Source: Flavobacteriales bacterium (GTDB taxonomy: Bacteria > Bacteroidota > Bacteroidia > Flavobacteriales_D > Cryomorphaceae). Taken from it: a DNA stretch of 43,663 nucleotides. This document shows positions 24,953-34,220 of the stretch, in pieces. The stretch is taken from assembly GCA_022448105.1 (NCBI GenBank), contig JAKVAV010000027.1, forward strand, positions 1 to 43,663. The letters run 5' to 3'. A program made the position numbers and the translations under genes. The notes beneath the pieces were generated by a model, which was given only the letters and a program-made list of their open reading frames with translations, was not told where the DNA came from and ran no database searches. The stretch's first letter is position 1; each line of letters starts with the position of its first letter.

Positions 24953-25501
24953 GTGCGAACGAATTTTTTCCATTTTATTCTTTTTAATTTCTGTACGATT
25001 TGCAGTATATCCTTGTCTGCGCAAGACTACTTTCCCCTAGCAATTGGTAAAAAATGGACCTACGGAAATGCCCGGCCCTCTACCCCAAATATGACGATGT
25101 TTATCGGCCGCTCTAAGGTCGAGTGGGAGGGAAAGACCTATTTTCAAATGAAGACCCTTACTCTAGAAGACAGTACTGGTCAAGACCAAGTTCCTTCGGT
25201 TTTGCTTCGTAAAGGAAAAAAGGGAAATCTATACGGAATCAATCTATCTGTTTCGGAAGATGAGTTTCTCTTCTTTCCAGGGAAACCAGAAGCTGGGTAT
25301 AACTGGACAGGTCTGTCGGGACTATCGCGAATTACCTCTACGCGGGGTAATCTTCAAACACCTGTTGGGAATTTTGAGAACTGTGTGATAGTCGAGTCCA
25401 TTGCAGGAGGAGCAAAAGCATACACCTACTACCAAGAAGACATCGGCATGGTAGGAATGAAGCTCGAAGACCGACTCCTGATGTACCTTATCAAGGAGTG
25501 A
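24953..25501 (+). CDS. Secreted protein of unknown function
   Basis: The product has 182 residues starting at GTG 24953, which is required to keep the signal peptide (FFHFILFNFCTICSISLSAQ). The mature protein opens with DYFPLAIGKKWTYGNA, a motif common at the start of small Bacteroidetes periplasmic or lipoprotein beta-domains ('YFPL..G..W.Y'). It continues with strands and ends with AYTYYQEDIGMVGMKLED, the usual closing pattern of this group. There is no lipobox and no T9SS signal. It lies 6 bases after the membrane-protein gene, so both are probably one transcript and might act together at the envelope. Confidence 0.75.
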   Translation: MRTNFFHFILFNFCTICSISLSAQDYFPLAIGKKWTYGNARPSTPNMTMFIGRSKVEWEGKTYFQMKTLTLEDSTGQDQVPSVLLRKGKKGNLYGINLSVSEDEFLFFPGKPEAGYNWTGLSGLSRITSTRGNLQTPVGNFENCVIVESIAGGAKAYTYYQEDIGMVGMKLEDRLLMYLIKE

Positions 25502-25609
25502 AATATCTTTTGGTTTCGGATTAGAAAAGACGTTACCTTCGCCGACTTATTTTTTTTGAGTACACCTGGTCATGCCCATGGTATTCTTCACATCATCTGA
25601 GTCTTTTCT

Positions 25610-27139
25610 ATGAAAAAGTTTTTCAACCTTTTTGATCTTTCCCAAAAGGTAAATTACAAGAACGAGGTTCTTTCAGGGCTCACTGTAGCTTTGGCACTGG
25701 TACCAGAAGCCGTCGCCTTTGCTATAATTGCTGGTCTTTCTCCACTCACTGGTTTGTACGCAGCCTTTGTAATGGGTTTTGTGACGTCAATTTTTGGAGG
25801 TAGACCAGGAATGATCAGTGGAGCAACTGGAGCAGTTGCAGTGGTCATTGTTACCTTGGCTGCTTCTCACGGAGTCGAATATGTTTTTGCCGCGGTAATT
25901 CTTGCTGGTATTCTCCAAATGGCAACTGGGTTTCTCAGGCTTGGGAAACTCATGCGTTTAGTCCCACACCCGGCAATTTTCGGATTTGTTAACGGTCTGG
26001 CCATCATTATTTTCATGTCTCAGCTTGAACAATTCAAGGCTGAAGATGGGGCATGGCTTGGCGGTACAGATTTGTACATCATGTTAGGGCTTGTGCTCAT
26101 TACTATGCTGATCATTTGGGGTTTACCCAAACTGAGCAAAGTTGTTCCGGCGTCTTTGGTTGCTATTTTGTCTGTTTTTGCCGTTGTCTTCTTCTTTGAT
26201 ATTGATACTAAAACGGTTGGTGATATGGCTTCGATCAAGGGTTCATTTCCTCCTTTCCATATTCCCGAAGTGCCATTTACTTGGGAGACTTTGACTGTTG
26301 TATTTCCTTATGCGGCAATCGTCGCAGGAGTAGGTCTTATTGAAAGCCTGCTTACATTAAATATCGTGGACGAGATAACCGAAACAAGAGGTCGAGGAAA
26401 CAAAGAAGCGATTGCTCAAGGGGGAGCCAACCTACTGTCGGGATTTTTCTCTGGAATGGGTGGCTGCGCCATGATCGGTCAGAGTTTGATCAATGTGTCC
26501 AACGGTGCAAGAGCGCGCCTTTCAGGAATAGTAGCCTCAGTGATGCTCCTGGTCTTTATCATGTTTGGTTCATCGCTCATCGAGTTGGTGCCCATGGCTG
26601 CATTGACTGGTCTTATGATCATGGTCTCTATCGGAACCTTCGAGTGGGCCAGCTTGCGTACGATTCGCAGAATGCCAAAATCCGATATTCTTGTGATGGT
26701 ATTGGTAACCCTCGTTACAATTTTCCTTCACAACTTGGCTTTAGCGGTTTTGATTGGGGTGATTATCTCGGCTTTGGTATTTGCCTGGGACAATGCCAAG
26801 CGGATTCGTGCTCGAAAGCATATTGATAATGAAGGTGTAAAACATTACGAAATGTATGGTCCGCTTTTCTTTGGTTCCACCGCTGCTTTTCAAAACAAGT
26901 TTGATGTGGCTAATGACCCAGAAGAGGTTATCATAGACTTTGCGGAAAGCAGAGTCGTTGATATGTCTGCGATTGAAGCTCTCAATAAAGTTACCAGCCG
27001 CTATAAGAAGCTGGGCAAGACAGTACACTTGCGTCACCTCAGTCCAGATTGTAGGAAGCTCCTGCAAAATGCAGAGGCCATCATTGACGTAAATGTGATG
27101 GAAGATCCGACATACAAGTTGGTAGTTGATCATATTTAG
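25610..27139 (+). CDS. SulP/SLC26 family anion transporter with STAS domain
   Basis: The product has 509 residues. The transmembrane part (about 1-395) starts with NEVLSGLTVALALVPEAVAF and AIIAGLSPLTGLYAAFVMGF, the SulP signature around TM1, and continues with GRPGMISGATGAVAVVIV and GGMGGCAMIGQSL-like segments (here SGFFSGMGGCAMIGQSLINV). The C-terminal ~110 residues are a STAS domain (EVIIDFAESRVVDMSAIEAL, then TVHLRHLSPDCRKLLQNAEA). The family carries sulfate, bicarbonate or carboxylates; the substrate cannot be read here. No carbonic anhydrase gene is adjacent. TACCTTCG (25535-25542), one mismatch from TAnnTTTG, may be the promoter. Confidence 0.95.
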   Translation: MKKFFNLFDLSQKVNYKNEVLSGLTVALALVPEAVAFAIIAGLSPLTGLYAAFVMGFVTSIFGGRPGMISGATGAVAVVIVTLAASHGVEYVFAAVILAGILQMATGFLRLGKLMRLVPHPAIFGFVNGLAIIIFMSQLEQFKAEDGAWLGGTDLYIMLGLVLITMLIIWGLPKLSKVVPASLVAILSVFAVVFFFDIDTKTVGDMASIKGSFPPFHIPEVPFTWETLTVVFPYAAIVAGVGLIESLLTLNIVDEITETRGRGNKEAIAQGGANLLSGFFSGMGGCAMIGQSLINVSNGARARLSGIVASVMLLVFIMFGSSLIELVPMAALTGLMIMVSIGTFEWASLRTIRRMPKSDILVMVLVTLVTIFLHNLALAVLIGVIISALVFAWDNAKRIRARKHIDNEGVKHYEMYGPLFFGSTAAFQNKFDVANDPEEVIIDFAESRVVDMSAIEALNKVTSRYKKLGKTVHLRHLSPDCRKLLQNAEAIIDVNVMEDPTYKLVVDHI

Positions 27140-27207
27140 TGAGTAAATAAAAGCCAGACAGCTCCATCATACCATCCGACTTTTACTCCTGCTTTTGCAG
27201 CTCAATT

Positions 27208-29265
27208 TCAGTTGTATATCCTAGCATTAGAGGGATACTTCAGTTCATAGCTAAACTCAACTTTTTCTGAGGAATTGGGTTTCAATTCAATTTCCCACGT
27301 TAGCTTGCCACTCCCTTCTTTGTAATTCGCTTCGCTGAGATTGAATGGCTCGATTGTCACATTTTTGTTATCCGAAAGAGGGAGCTGGTCGACCAATTCA
27401 AGCATCACTGCATGCTCCTTGTTATTGCGAACCGTAATCTCCCAAACTATTTCATGCTTTATTTTACTACCCATGTTTTGTTTTTTTGATAGCTCTTCAT
27501 TGAGCTTCCTCTCCAGTAGAATGTTTTCATCTCTTCCCAAGGCAATCTCTAGGGTATCTTCTACACTCCACGCCTCAAGTCTCGACTCACCGGTATATGC
27601 TCCCTGAAAGTAGATGGTAGATTTTCCGGAGAGCAAATCGAGATTTCCCCAATCAATAATCTTGGCAAGGAGAAATACATCGGTATCAACTTTCGGTATG
27701 GCTCGGTAAAGGAACTCTACCTGAACCTCTTCCATTTTTATGGTAAGAAGCTTGTCTTCACCAGTTGAGGGAACGCTGTGATTTGCATCAATATTATAAG
27801 ATATTCTTGGTGACGAAATTGAAGGGGTATCGTCTAAAAAGACTGAGGCCGCCAAAGGTTTCGCGTTTCCTCGAATTTTGACACCATTTATGGAGTAGTA
27901 AGTGCTAGCCTCTCTGGCCCCTCGGATTGAGGTGCCATTTAGTCGAACACCTCCAACTCTTGCAGCTACTGAATTGGGCCCTCTACCGCGTAATTTGTCA
28001 ATATTCTCTCGGGTTATCGTTCCTCCAGATGAACCACCGTCCTTGTCAATGAGGGGCACAGTATATTCAATTACCTCAAAATCATCTAATTGAACTCCAG
28101 AATATAGCTCAATATCAACGAAGGTGATTTTGTTATTATTGATTTGCACTCCTTCAACTTTTCTGGCATTGTATCCCACATACGAAACGACCACATCGTA
28201 AATTCCATTGGGGATCGGCTTTATTGTGTAATTGCCATCAAAATCGGTTGAGGAACCATTAACATGTCTATTCTGCTGTTCAAGTAATATATTTACAAAA
28301 GGCAAAGGTTCACCTGTCTCGGCATCTTTCAAAGTGCCCTTCAAAGTACCGGTACCTGAAAAAGTCTTCGTGGAAGTCTGCGTGTAATTCCTTTTTTTCC
28401 GCGTAATGTAAAACCTTTCAAATTCGGGTAACACTGTCGATTGTTTTGGTAATCCTTCAATCAGTGTCAGCTTCACCTCGTCCCAATTTTCACCGGTCGA
28501 TTGGTATACTTTTGCATTGTAAGCGAGTTGAAGAGGTTTATTTACTCCCTCGAAACGCAAGTCGTACAATGGCTCCCAACCTGCAGCTTGAGTGAAATAC
28601 TCTAGCTTCATTTTGCCGTTGTTCAATGATTCCACTTCAACGAAGACCAATAGCTGGGTCTGAGGAGTTTCGGTGCCAGATTTCAATCTATTCTCAAGGG
28701 CGTTGAGCTTGATCTTTTTTTCCTGCGCTTTGCGGATAGCCAACGTGTTATCGTATTTCATCCGAGCAATCTCCGTCATTCGTTCCCTCAGAAAATCTGC
28801 TGCTTCTCGAACTCCTTGAGTATGAATTTCTCCTTCGGCTTGTTTGAGCTCGGTATTCTGTATTAGCAATGCTTCTTCTTCAGCAAAGATGTCTTTCTTA
28901 GCCTTAAGCCAGGAGATTTCGTCATCTAGCAGCACTCTCTGCTTTTCAATCGAGTCGAGATCCTCTTTGATGGATCGTTTGGATGGTGTGACCACTTTGT
29001 GGCTGACAGCCAGAATTTTGACACCTCGAGGAGTTTTCACCTTGATAAGTTCCTGATCCAAGTTTAGCGGTAGTCCTTTTACCGAAAGTGTATACTTTCC
29101 CGGACTCAGATCCTTTTGAAATTTTCGCGTAACTCGCGCTCCTTCGAAGAAGACGTTGACGTCGGAAATCTTAGACTTTACTTCTATGGTGTCTTTTATG
29201 GCCGCCGAGCTATTTGCGGTCCACAACATCGAGCAGAGCATGAATGAAAGTGTGACTTTGTTCAT
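27208..29265 (-). CDS. DUF4139 (MuiA-like) protein with inserted carboxypeptidase-regulatory and TonB-plug-like segments
   Basis: The product has 685 residues. A signal peptide (1-22) is followed by a DUF4140 domain (about 36-135, VNVFFEGARVTRKF), a coiled coil (about 100-195) and DUF4139 (from about 215 to the end: LEYFTQAAGWEPLYDLRFEG, YNAKVYQSTGENWDEVKLTL, IDWGNLDLLSGKSTIYFQGA). DUF4139 is interrupted: residues 306-387 form a carboxypeptidase-D regulatory-like beta-sandwich (GTLKDAETGEPLPFVNILLE, SYVGYNARKVEGVQI), and 388-467 read like the plug of a SusC/TonB receptor (ITRENIDKLRGRGPNSVAAR, SIRGAREASTYYSINGVKIR). No barrel follows, so it is not a receptor. Secreted or periplasmic location is inferred; family role unknown. 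Confidence 0.88.
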   Translation of the reverse strand: MNKVTLSFMLCSMLWTANSSAAIKDTIEVKSKISDVNVFFEGARVTRKFQKDLSPGKYTLSVKGLPLNLDQELIKVKTPRGVKILAVSHKVVTPSKRSIKEDLDSIEKQRVLLDDEISWLKAKKDIFAEEEALLIQNTELKQAEGEIHTQGVREAADFLRERMTEIARMKYDNTLAIRKAQEKKIKLNALENRLKSGTETPQTQLLVFVEVESLNNGKMKLEYFTQAAGWEPLYDLRFEGVNKPLQLAYNAKVYQSTGENWDEVKLTLIEGLPKQSTVLPEFERFYITRKKRNYTQTSTKTFSGTGTLKGTLKDAETGEPLPFVNILLEQQNRHVNGSSTDFDGNYTIKPIPNGIYDVVVSYVGYNARKVEGVQINNNKITFVDIELYSGVQLDDFEVIEYTVPLIDKDGGSSGGTITRENIDKLRGRGPNSVAARVGGVRLNGTSIRGAREASTYYSINGVKIRGNAKPLAASVFLDDTPSISSPRISYNIDANHSVPSTGEDKLLTIKMEEVQVEFLYRAIPKVDTDVFLLAKIIDWGNLDLLSGKSTIYFQGAYTGESRLEAWSVEDTLEIALGRDENILLERKLNEELSKKQNMGSKIKHEIVWEITVRNNKEHAVMLELVDQLPLSDNKNVTIEPFNLSEANYKEGSGKLTWEIELKPNSSEKVEFSYELKYPSNARIYN

Positions 29266-29400
29266 GGCTCTAGAATTTAGGATGTACTCTAAGCTACGAT
29301 TTGCTTAATGCTAGAAAGTGTGAAATTAAGGAATGGACAATATCCAGCCACCAACGGAAAAGAACTCTCTTTGAAGGAATAAGCGCTTCTCTATTAAGGA

Positions 29401-30645
29401 TCAATTTGAATAAATGGTCTTCACCACTTTTCCTTTAAGGCCTTTAGAGATTTCAGGAATGTTGAAGCCTTTGCTCATAAAATTTGTCGAGTCAAATTCC
29501 GCATTAGCTTGAAAAACAGTGAGGTTAGCCTTTTCGCCTTCAGCGATGGTAGGAACTGCAATTCCGAGTATTTCTCGCGGTGCAATCGAAAACTTTGAGA
29601 TAAGTTCATCTAACTTAATTGATCCTCCAGCAGCTTTTAAGACCAAGGGAAGGAATAATTCCATTCCTGCCATTCCAAACTCTGCAAGGTCGAATTCGAG
29701 TTTTTTGTGCTCCTCATCTTCAGGATTGTGATCGGATGAGATCACGTCTATTTTTCCTTCGGCTAAGGCTTTGATGAGTTTAGAACGGTTTTTTTCACTT
29801 CTTAATGGAGGAAGCAATTTGAAATTGGTGTCAAAATCTGCAAGTTCATTTTCTGAAAAAGCCAGATGAGCCACTGTTGTTTCCGTTGTCACCTTCAGAT
29901 TTTCTGATTTAGCTTCTTGAGCTAGCTCTAGCGATTTAAAGCTAGAAATCGGTCCGAGATGAAGCTTGCCATTTGTGTATTCCAGCAGTGTTAAATCCCT
30001 GCGTACCATCATTTCTTCACTAATCGTTGGAATTCCTTTCAGGCCAAGGCTGGTAGATAATGGTCCTTCATTCATCTGACCATTAGGGATGAGTTGATCA
30101 TCGTAGGGAAAGTGTAAAACGGGAGCGTTAAAGTTGGCAGTGTAGAGAAGGGCTCGATGTAGGAGGCCCGATTCATTGATGGGATTTTTACTATCGCTGA
30201 AGCCCACCGCACCAGCTTGCCTCATATCGTACATTTCAGACATGGCTTTCCCCTTCAAATCAACAGAAACAGCCCCGATGGGAAAGACGTCTACTCCGCT
30301 TCCTTTAGCTCTGTTTTTTAAATACTCAACCGCTCCTTTGTTGTCTACTACCGGCTTGGTGTCTGGGGATAGAGCCACTGCCGTGAATCCACTTTTAGCC
30401 GCTACCACAAGTCCGTTTGAAAGTCCTTCTTTATACTCGTGTCCTGGATCCTGAAAATTGGCTCGCATATCCATCCAACCAATAGAGACGCAAAGATGAT
30501 CTCCTCTGATTTTCTCGTCCACCTCTGCATCAATATTCTTGGCAATTTTTTCAATAACCCCGTCATGGACTAGTATATCCACCATCTGGCCATTTTGAGC
30601 ATGTCGTTTATCAATAATCTTTGCCTGTGAAATCAGGGTTTTCAT
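29401..30645 (-). CDS. Dihydroorotase-like amidohydrolase lacking the metal-binding HxH
   Basis: The product has 414 residues with the layout of type I dihydroorotases: beta-sandwich N-terminus, barrel, and late barrel strand SSDHNPEDEEHKKLEF. The site that should read DxHxHxR is DMRANFQDPG at residues 59-68, so both histidines (positions 61 and 63) and the Arg are replaced, and the usual TDHAPH is SDHNPE. It therefore probably cannot hold the two zinc ions. Inactive DHOase homologues (PyrC'/PyrX) form complexes with aspartate transcarbamoylase in some bacteria; whether this one does is unknown. Its ATG overlaps the TGA of the BatA gene (ATGA, 30642-30645). Confidence 0.85.
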   Translation of the reverse strand: MKTLISQAKIIDKRHAQNGQMVDILVHDGVIEKIAKNIDAEVDEKIRGDHLCVSIGWMDMRANFQDPGHEYKEGLSNGLVVAAKSGFTAVALSPDTKPVVDNKGAVEYLKNRAKGSGVDVFPIGAVSVDLKGKAMSEMYDMRQAGAVGFSDSKNPINESGLLHRALLYTANFNAPVLHFPYDDQLIPNGQMNEGPLSTSLGLKGIPTISEEMMVRRDLTLLEYTNGKLHLGPISSFKSLELAQEAKSENLKVTTETTVAHLAFSENELADFDTNFKLLPPLRSEKNRSKLIKALAEGKIDVISSDHNPEDEEHKKLEFDLAEFGMAGMELFLPLVLKAAGGSIKLDELISKFSIAPREILGIAVPTIAEGEKANLTVFQANAEFDSTNFMSKGFNIPEISKGLKGKVVKTIYSN

Positions 30646-32708
30646 GAGATAGATCTTTTACCGAATCTGAGAATTATACTTTCCAGAAGAAGGAAAACCA
30701 ATGCCAATATTAGGCATATTTTCCAGAGCTCTGTTCCTCTTAATTTCTGCTGAACTTGCTTCGACAAAGTCTCTGAATCTCCAGTAAAGAGAGAGACATT
30801 GCTCACTCCTAGGCTCGAAATGCCGTCGGCAAGCTCTTCGTTTGTGTAGGATTGTAAATCACTTTCTTTTCTTTCATAATTAAAACCTATGGCGGCTATT
30901 GAAGAATCTCCAATAGTAAGATCATAAGCTCCAGAAAGGTCTAAATCTGGTCCGGAGTAAAATAAAATTCGGCCATCTGACACCTGGAAAGCAGGAATGA
31001 TGTCAACTTCATCAGACTTCAAATTGAGATGAAAAACATCCTCATTCTTTACTTTGAAGTAGGGAATGTCAAAACGAGCTTCTTCCCCGATTTGAGTAGT
31101 CCAAATATCAGTGTCACCGCTGAGCTCAGCAATTCTCAATGCTGTAGCCACGAATATGGCATGTCTTGCAAAGTTGTTTTCCTCTGCGCTTAATGGAACT
31201 GCTTGAACGTAAACTGTTCCGCCATTTTCACTGTAGCCACTTAAGAATGATTTCCCTCCCTGCATTTGCAAAAGATATTCTTCAGTGGAACCTAGAGAGC
31301 TGAACAACGGGTAGTATTTTTCGGTAACAGGTAGATCAAGATTTTTAGGTACGGATTCAAAAATATCTCTGTACATCTCGCTTTCCCCGTTGATCGATTT
31401 CACCTTGTTTTGCTCTTCTCTTGCGTCTAGCATAGCACCTGCTTTGAGTTCTCCAAGAAGAATGTTGTAATTACCTAGGTCCACTTCATTGCTAGGTATT
31501 ATCCAGACAGAACCACCATTTTCTACGAAAGAACTTAATTCTTGTCTAAGTCCTCCGGGAATTAATTCTAATTCGTTCAGGATAATCAGATCATTTTTCT
31601 GGAGGTTGCCATAATTGATTTCTGACAAACTCAGAGCCTGATATGCGTAAGAGCTATCTGCTTCGTATACTGAATTGAGGTAGGATGACCCTTCTCGATT
31701 GGAAGTATTTGTGATAGACAGAATCTGAAGGTCTTCGCTGACATTGTAACCGAGGTAATAATTGTCATCGTAATCAATGGGGTAGTCATCAATGGAAACG
31801 GTTGCCTTTTTGAGGCCCGCATTTTCATGCAAATAAGTTAGGGCAGTATCAACCGTTGATTTCGAATTCACTGCAAAGCTACCTAGAGCCTTTTGCCTCC
31901 CATTTATAGAAAGAGTTAGCGGCACGTTTTCAACATCTTCGCTTCCGGTATTTACAATTCTCACTAAAAGTCGTTCATTCCGACCTACTCTTCTGACTGG
32001 GGTGTCAAACCAAACAGAATCTATATATAGATTTGATGGTGAGTTCCTTTCTAATTTTACTAAGCTGTAATTTAAACTTGTATCGGCAGAAAACTTTTCG
32101 ATTTGAAACTGACTTACTTGAAAGTCGCTGATAATAAAAGCTTCTTTTCCTAAAGAGGGGTCGGTATTTGTGATGAGGTCTTTTTGTCTTTCTAGTACAC
32201 TTTCCAGAGATCGTGACTTCGAGGTAAGATCAAGTTGTGAGACGTTATCGATAAACTCTGTTCGGCTGATAAATCTTTGGTTCTCGCCCAAAAAGTCTTG
32301 AGAAAGTAATTGGAACCTATCCGTTGGGCCGAAAGCCATTGCAATTTCAATGGCCCTGTTTTTAGCGACTTCCAATAAGGGTCCGTCCTCATTTTCTCCA
32401 TTCATACTGAAAGAGTTGTCAATAAAAATAGAAATGGCTTTGCCAGAGTCTTTTTTTTCACTTTCTCCGAAGGGAATAAAAGGCTGGGCAAAAGCTAAAA
32501 TCAAAAAAAATAATGCTAATAGCCTCATCAACAGGATAATTAGGTGTCTTAGCCTATTCTGTGACTGAGTTTGGATTTTGATTTCCTTCAGGAACCTGAC
32601 ATTGGTAAACGGAATCTTTTTGAACCTCCTGAAATTAAAAAGATGGATAATAATTGGAACTGTCAGAGCAGCGAGTGCGTAAAGAAAATTTGGGTACAGA
32701 AACTCCAT
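30642..32708 (-). CDS. BatA/vWA-domain membrane protein
   Basis: The product has 688 residues. The N-terminal segment FLYPNFLYALAALTVPIIIH and LFNFRRFKKIPFTNVRFLKE is the BatA-type N-terminal domain with the first membrane span; a second span lies at about 56-77. A von Willebrand A domain follows with MIDAS motif DNSFS (Asp97, Ser99, Ser101). A large beta-rich periplasmic part continues to a final membrane span (LILALVFLLLESIILRF). Proteins of this type in Bacteroidetes are often unlinked to MoxR/Bat operons; the role may be envelope stress or aerotolerance but is unproven here. The downstream dihydroorotase-like gene is translationally coupled by a 4-base overlap. Confidence 0.9.
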   Translation of the reverse strand: MEFLYPNFLYALAALTVPIIIHLFNFRRFKKIPFTNVRFLKEIKIQTQSQNRLRHLIILLMRLLALFFLILAFAQPFIPFGESEKKDSGKAISIFIDNSFSMNGENEDGPLLEVAKNRAIEIAMAFGPTDRFQLLSQDFLGENQRFISRTEFIDNVSQLDLTSKSRSLESVLERQKDLITNTDPSLGKEAFIISDFQVSQFQIEKFSADTSLNYSLVKLERNSPSNLYIDSVWFDTPVRRVGRNERLLVRIVNTGSEDVENVPLTLSINGRQKALGSFAVNSKSTVDTALTYLHENAGLKKATVSIDDYPIDYDDNYYLGYNVSEDLQILSITNTSNREGSSYLNSVYEADSSYAYQALSLSEINYGNLQKNDLIILNELELIPGGLRQELSSFVENGGSVWIIPSNEVDLGNYNILLGELKAGAMLDAREEQNKVKSINGESEMYRDIFESVPKNLDLPVTEKYYPLFSSLGSTEEYLLQMQGGKSFLSGYSENGGTVYVQAVPLSAEENNFARHAIFVATALRIAELSGDTDIWTTQIGEEARFDIPYFKVKNEDVFHLNLKSDEVDIIPAFQVSDGRILFYSGPDLDLSGAYDLTIGDSSIAAIGFNYERKESDLQSYTNEELADGISSLGVSNVSLFTGDSETLSKQVQQKLRGTELWKICLILALVFLLLESIILRFGKRSIS

Positions 32709-32823
32709 CAGTCACCAAAGATAAGTTGATTGGTTTCAATAACGAAGCTCGTTTAAATTTCTGGGGAGTTTACTGTGAGAAAAATCGAGAAAACGTGGGG
32801 TCACCACTTCAACTTCGGAAATT

Positions 32824-33795
32824 TTATTTTGTGGCAGCCACTCTTATTGGTCTTTGAGGGCTTCTGAGATCTCGGGTGGCTCCTGCTTCCTTTTTCTCAA
32901 AACTCAGATAAGTTTGATTCATGCCTTTGTCAGTCCGAACTAAAGCTTTTGGCAATGAACTTACATCAGTGTGTGCAATTACATCTTCAAAACACGTATA
33001 GTTTTCTCCGTCAAGTATTTTATCAATTTTTGATAAAGCGCTACCTACGTTTATATAAGACTTAAACATTCTCGACATCGGCATATCCAGCCTTGGTTGC
33101 TCTGGATCTATATCTCTCGGGTGGATGTAAAAGATCAAATTCCTGTTCTTCTTCTTAACCATTTCCGCGGCTGCCTTAAACCAAGTTACTGGAAATAGAC
33201 GAAAATAACCACCTCCAAAACACGATAATGATGTAAGTGGGGCTCCAAGCACGGTCATTGGAAACTCGAGCACAGACTTTCCCCCAAAAACTATTTCACG
33301 CGGATCGTCACCAAATTCCGTAAAAAATCCGTGAGCTCTTTTTGCTGGGTAAATGGATGAACTGTAGGTAAATCCTTCTTCAATCAAAGCGGGATAGGCC
33401 CAAGATGCTGCGGGAGTTAGCGAAAATCCGGGTGCTCGATAACCTTTCACTTCAACTCCCGAAATATCTTCCAGAATTTTTTTTGATCTACCGATATCTT
33501 CTTTGAATTTTTTGTAGCCTAGCTCATAAACGAGGTCGTGATAGCAGCCATGACTGGCAATCTCGTGGCCTCTTTTTTGAGCCTCTTTGACGATATGAGG
33601 ATATTTTTCGCCTACCCAGCCGAGAAAAAATAACGTAGCCTTAACATTGTGACGGTCCAATACATCAAACAGGAGTTCCATCGACTCGTTTATCCTACTC
33701 GGATAATTATCCCAGTCGGCAATAGTTTTTGAAACAGAATCGGTTTCCAGAATATGGAACCATTCTTCTACATCTATACTGAAAACTGTATTCAC
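32824..33795 (-). CDS. Polysaccharide deacetylase (DUF3473/XrtA-type)
   Basis: The product has 323 residues and no signal peptide. It is a NodB-fold deacetylase: FSIDVEEWFHILE contains the catalytic/metal Asp pair region, HEIASHGCYHDLVYEL is the metal-binding HxxxH motif, and KGYRAPGFSLT is the third motif. The C-terminal part (FGGGYFRLFPVTWF, FYIHPRDIDPEQPRL) is the DUF3473 extension found in exopolysaccharide loci linked to exosortase systems. No glycosyltransferase or exosortase gene lies in this window. It likely removes acetyl groups from a surface glycan precursor in the cytosol. The ATG at 33795 gives the canonical MNTVFSIDVEEW start. Confidence 0.93.
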   Translation of the reverse strand: MNTVFSIDVEEWFHILETDSVSKTIADWDNYPSRINESMELLFDVLDRHNVKATLFFLGWVGEKYPHIVKEAQKRGHEIASHGCYHDLVYELGYKKFKEDIGRSKKILEDISGVEVKGYRAPGFSLTPAASWAYPALIEEGFTYSSSIYPAKRAHGFFTEFGDDPREIVFGGKSVLEFPMTVLGAPLTSLSCFGGGYFRLFPVTWFKAAAEMVKKKNRNLIFYIHPRDIDPEQPRLDMPMSRMFKSYINVGSALSKIDKILDGENYTCFEDVIAHTDVSSLPKALVRTDKGMNQTYLSFEKKEAGATRDLRSPQRPIRVAATK

Positions 33796-34220
33796 AAGAG
33801 CGGTTAAGTTAGGTTTTATGTAAAACCTCCATTGCTAGCTTTAACGATTGGTTGATATCGTGATTTCTGCGATGGGGTAAAAATATGCCTTTTTTTGGTC
33901 GAATCAAAACCTTATAAAGTCGACTTTTTTGGAAAGTTTGGCGAAGAATAGGTCGGATGATGAACATTACACGGTACAACCATCTTCTCGCTAACCAAAG
34001 TAGAGAGCTTATAAAAAGCCGACACATAAAATTTGAATCGGTGTACCTAAACAACCTTACTACGCATTTGAAACAGAGAAGGTTTCGAAGCTGAATCGCG
34101 GTAAAGTCCTCTTTCAGCTCTTAAACAATGTTTTTGCATTAAAATTGTCATGCAGGTACCATTAGGAGTAACTCAAAACAGGCAAATCAAAATATGGAGA
34201 TTTCTTAAATCTTGGCTACC
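33796..34220. other. 425-base stretch without a supported gene
   Basis: Between the deacetylase start and the barrel gene stop there is one open frame on the minus strand (33809-34054, 81 codons, Arg-rich, RRWLYRVMFIIRPILRQTFQ) that ends 13 bases before the deacetylase ATG. Its composition is unlike its neighbours and no domain is visible, so I do not annotate it. The rest is AT-rich and should hold the deacetylase promoter; no clear TAnnTTTG pair stood out. Confidence 0.5.

Noticed and set aside
33809-34054. 81-codon minus-strand frame before the deacetylase gene
   Set aside because: Arg-rich composition unlike neighbours, no motif, and no evidence beyond absence of stops.
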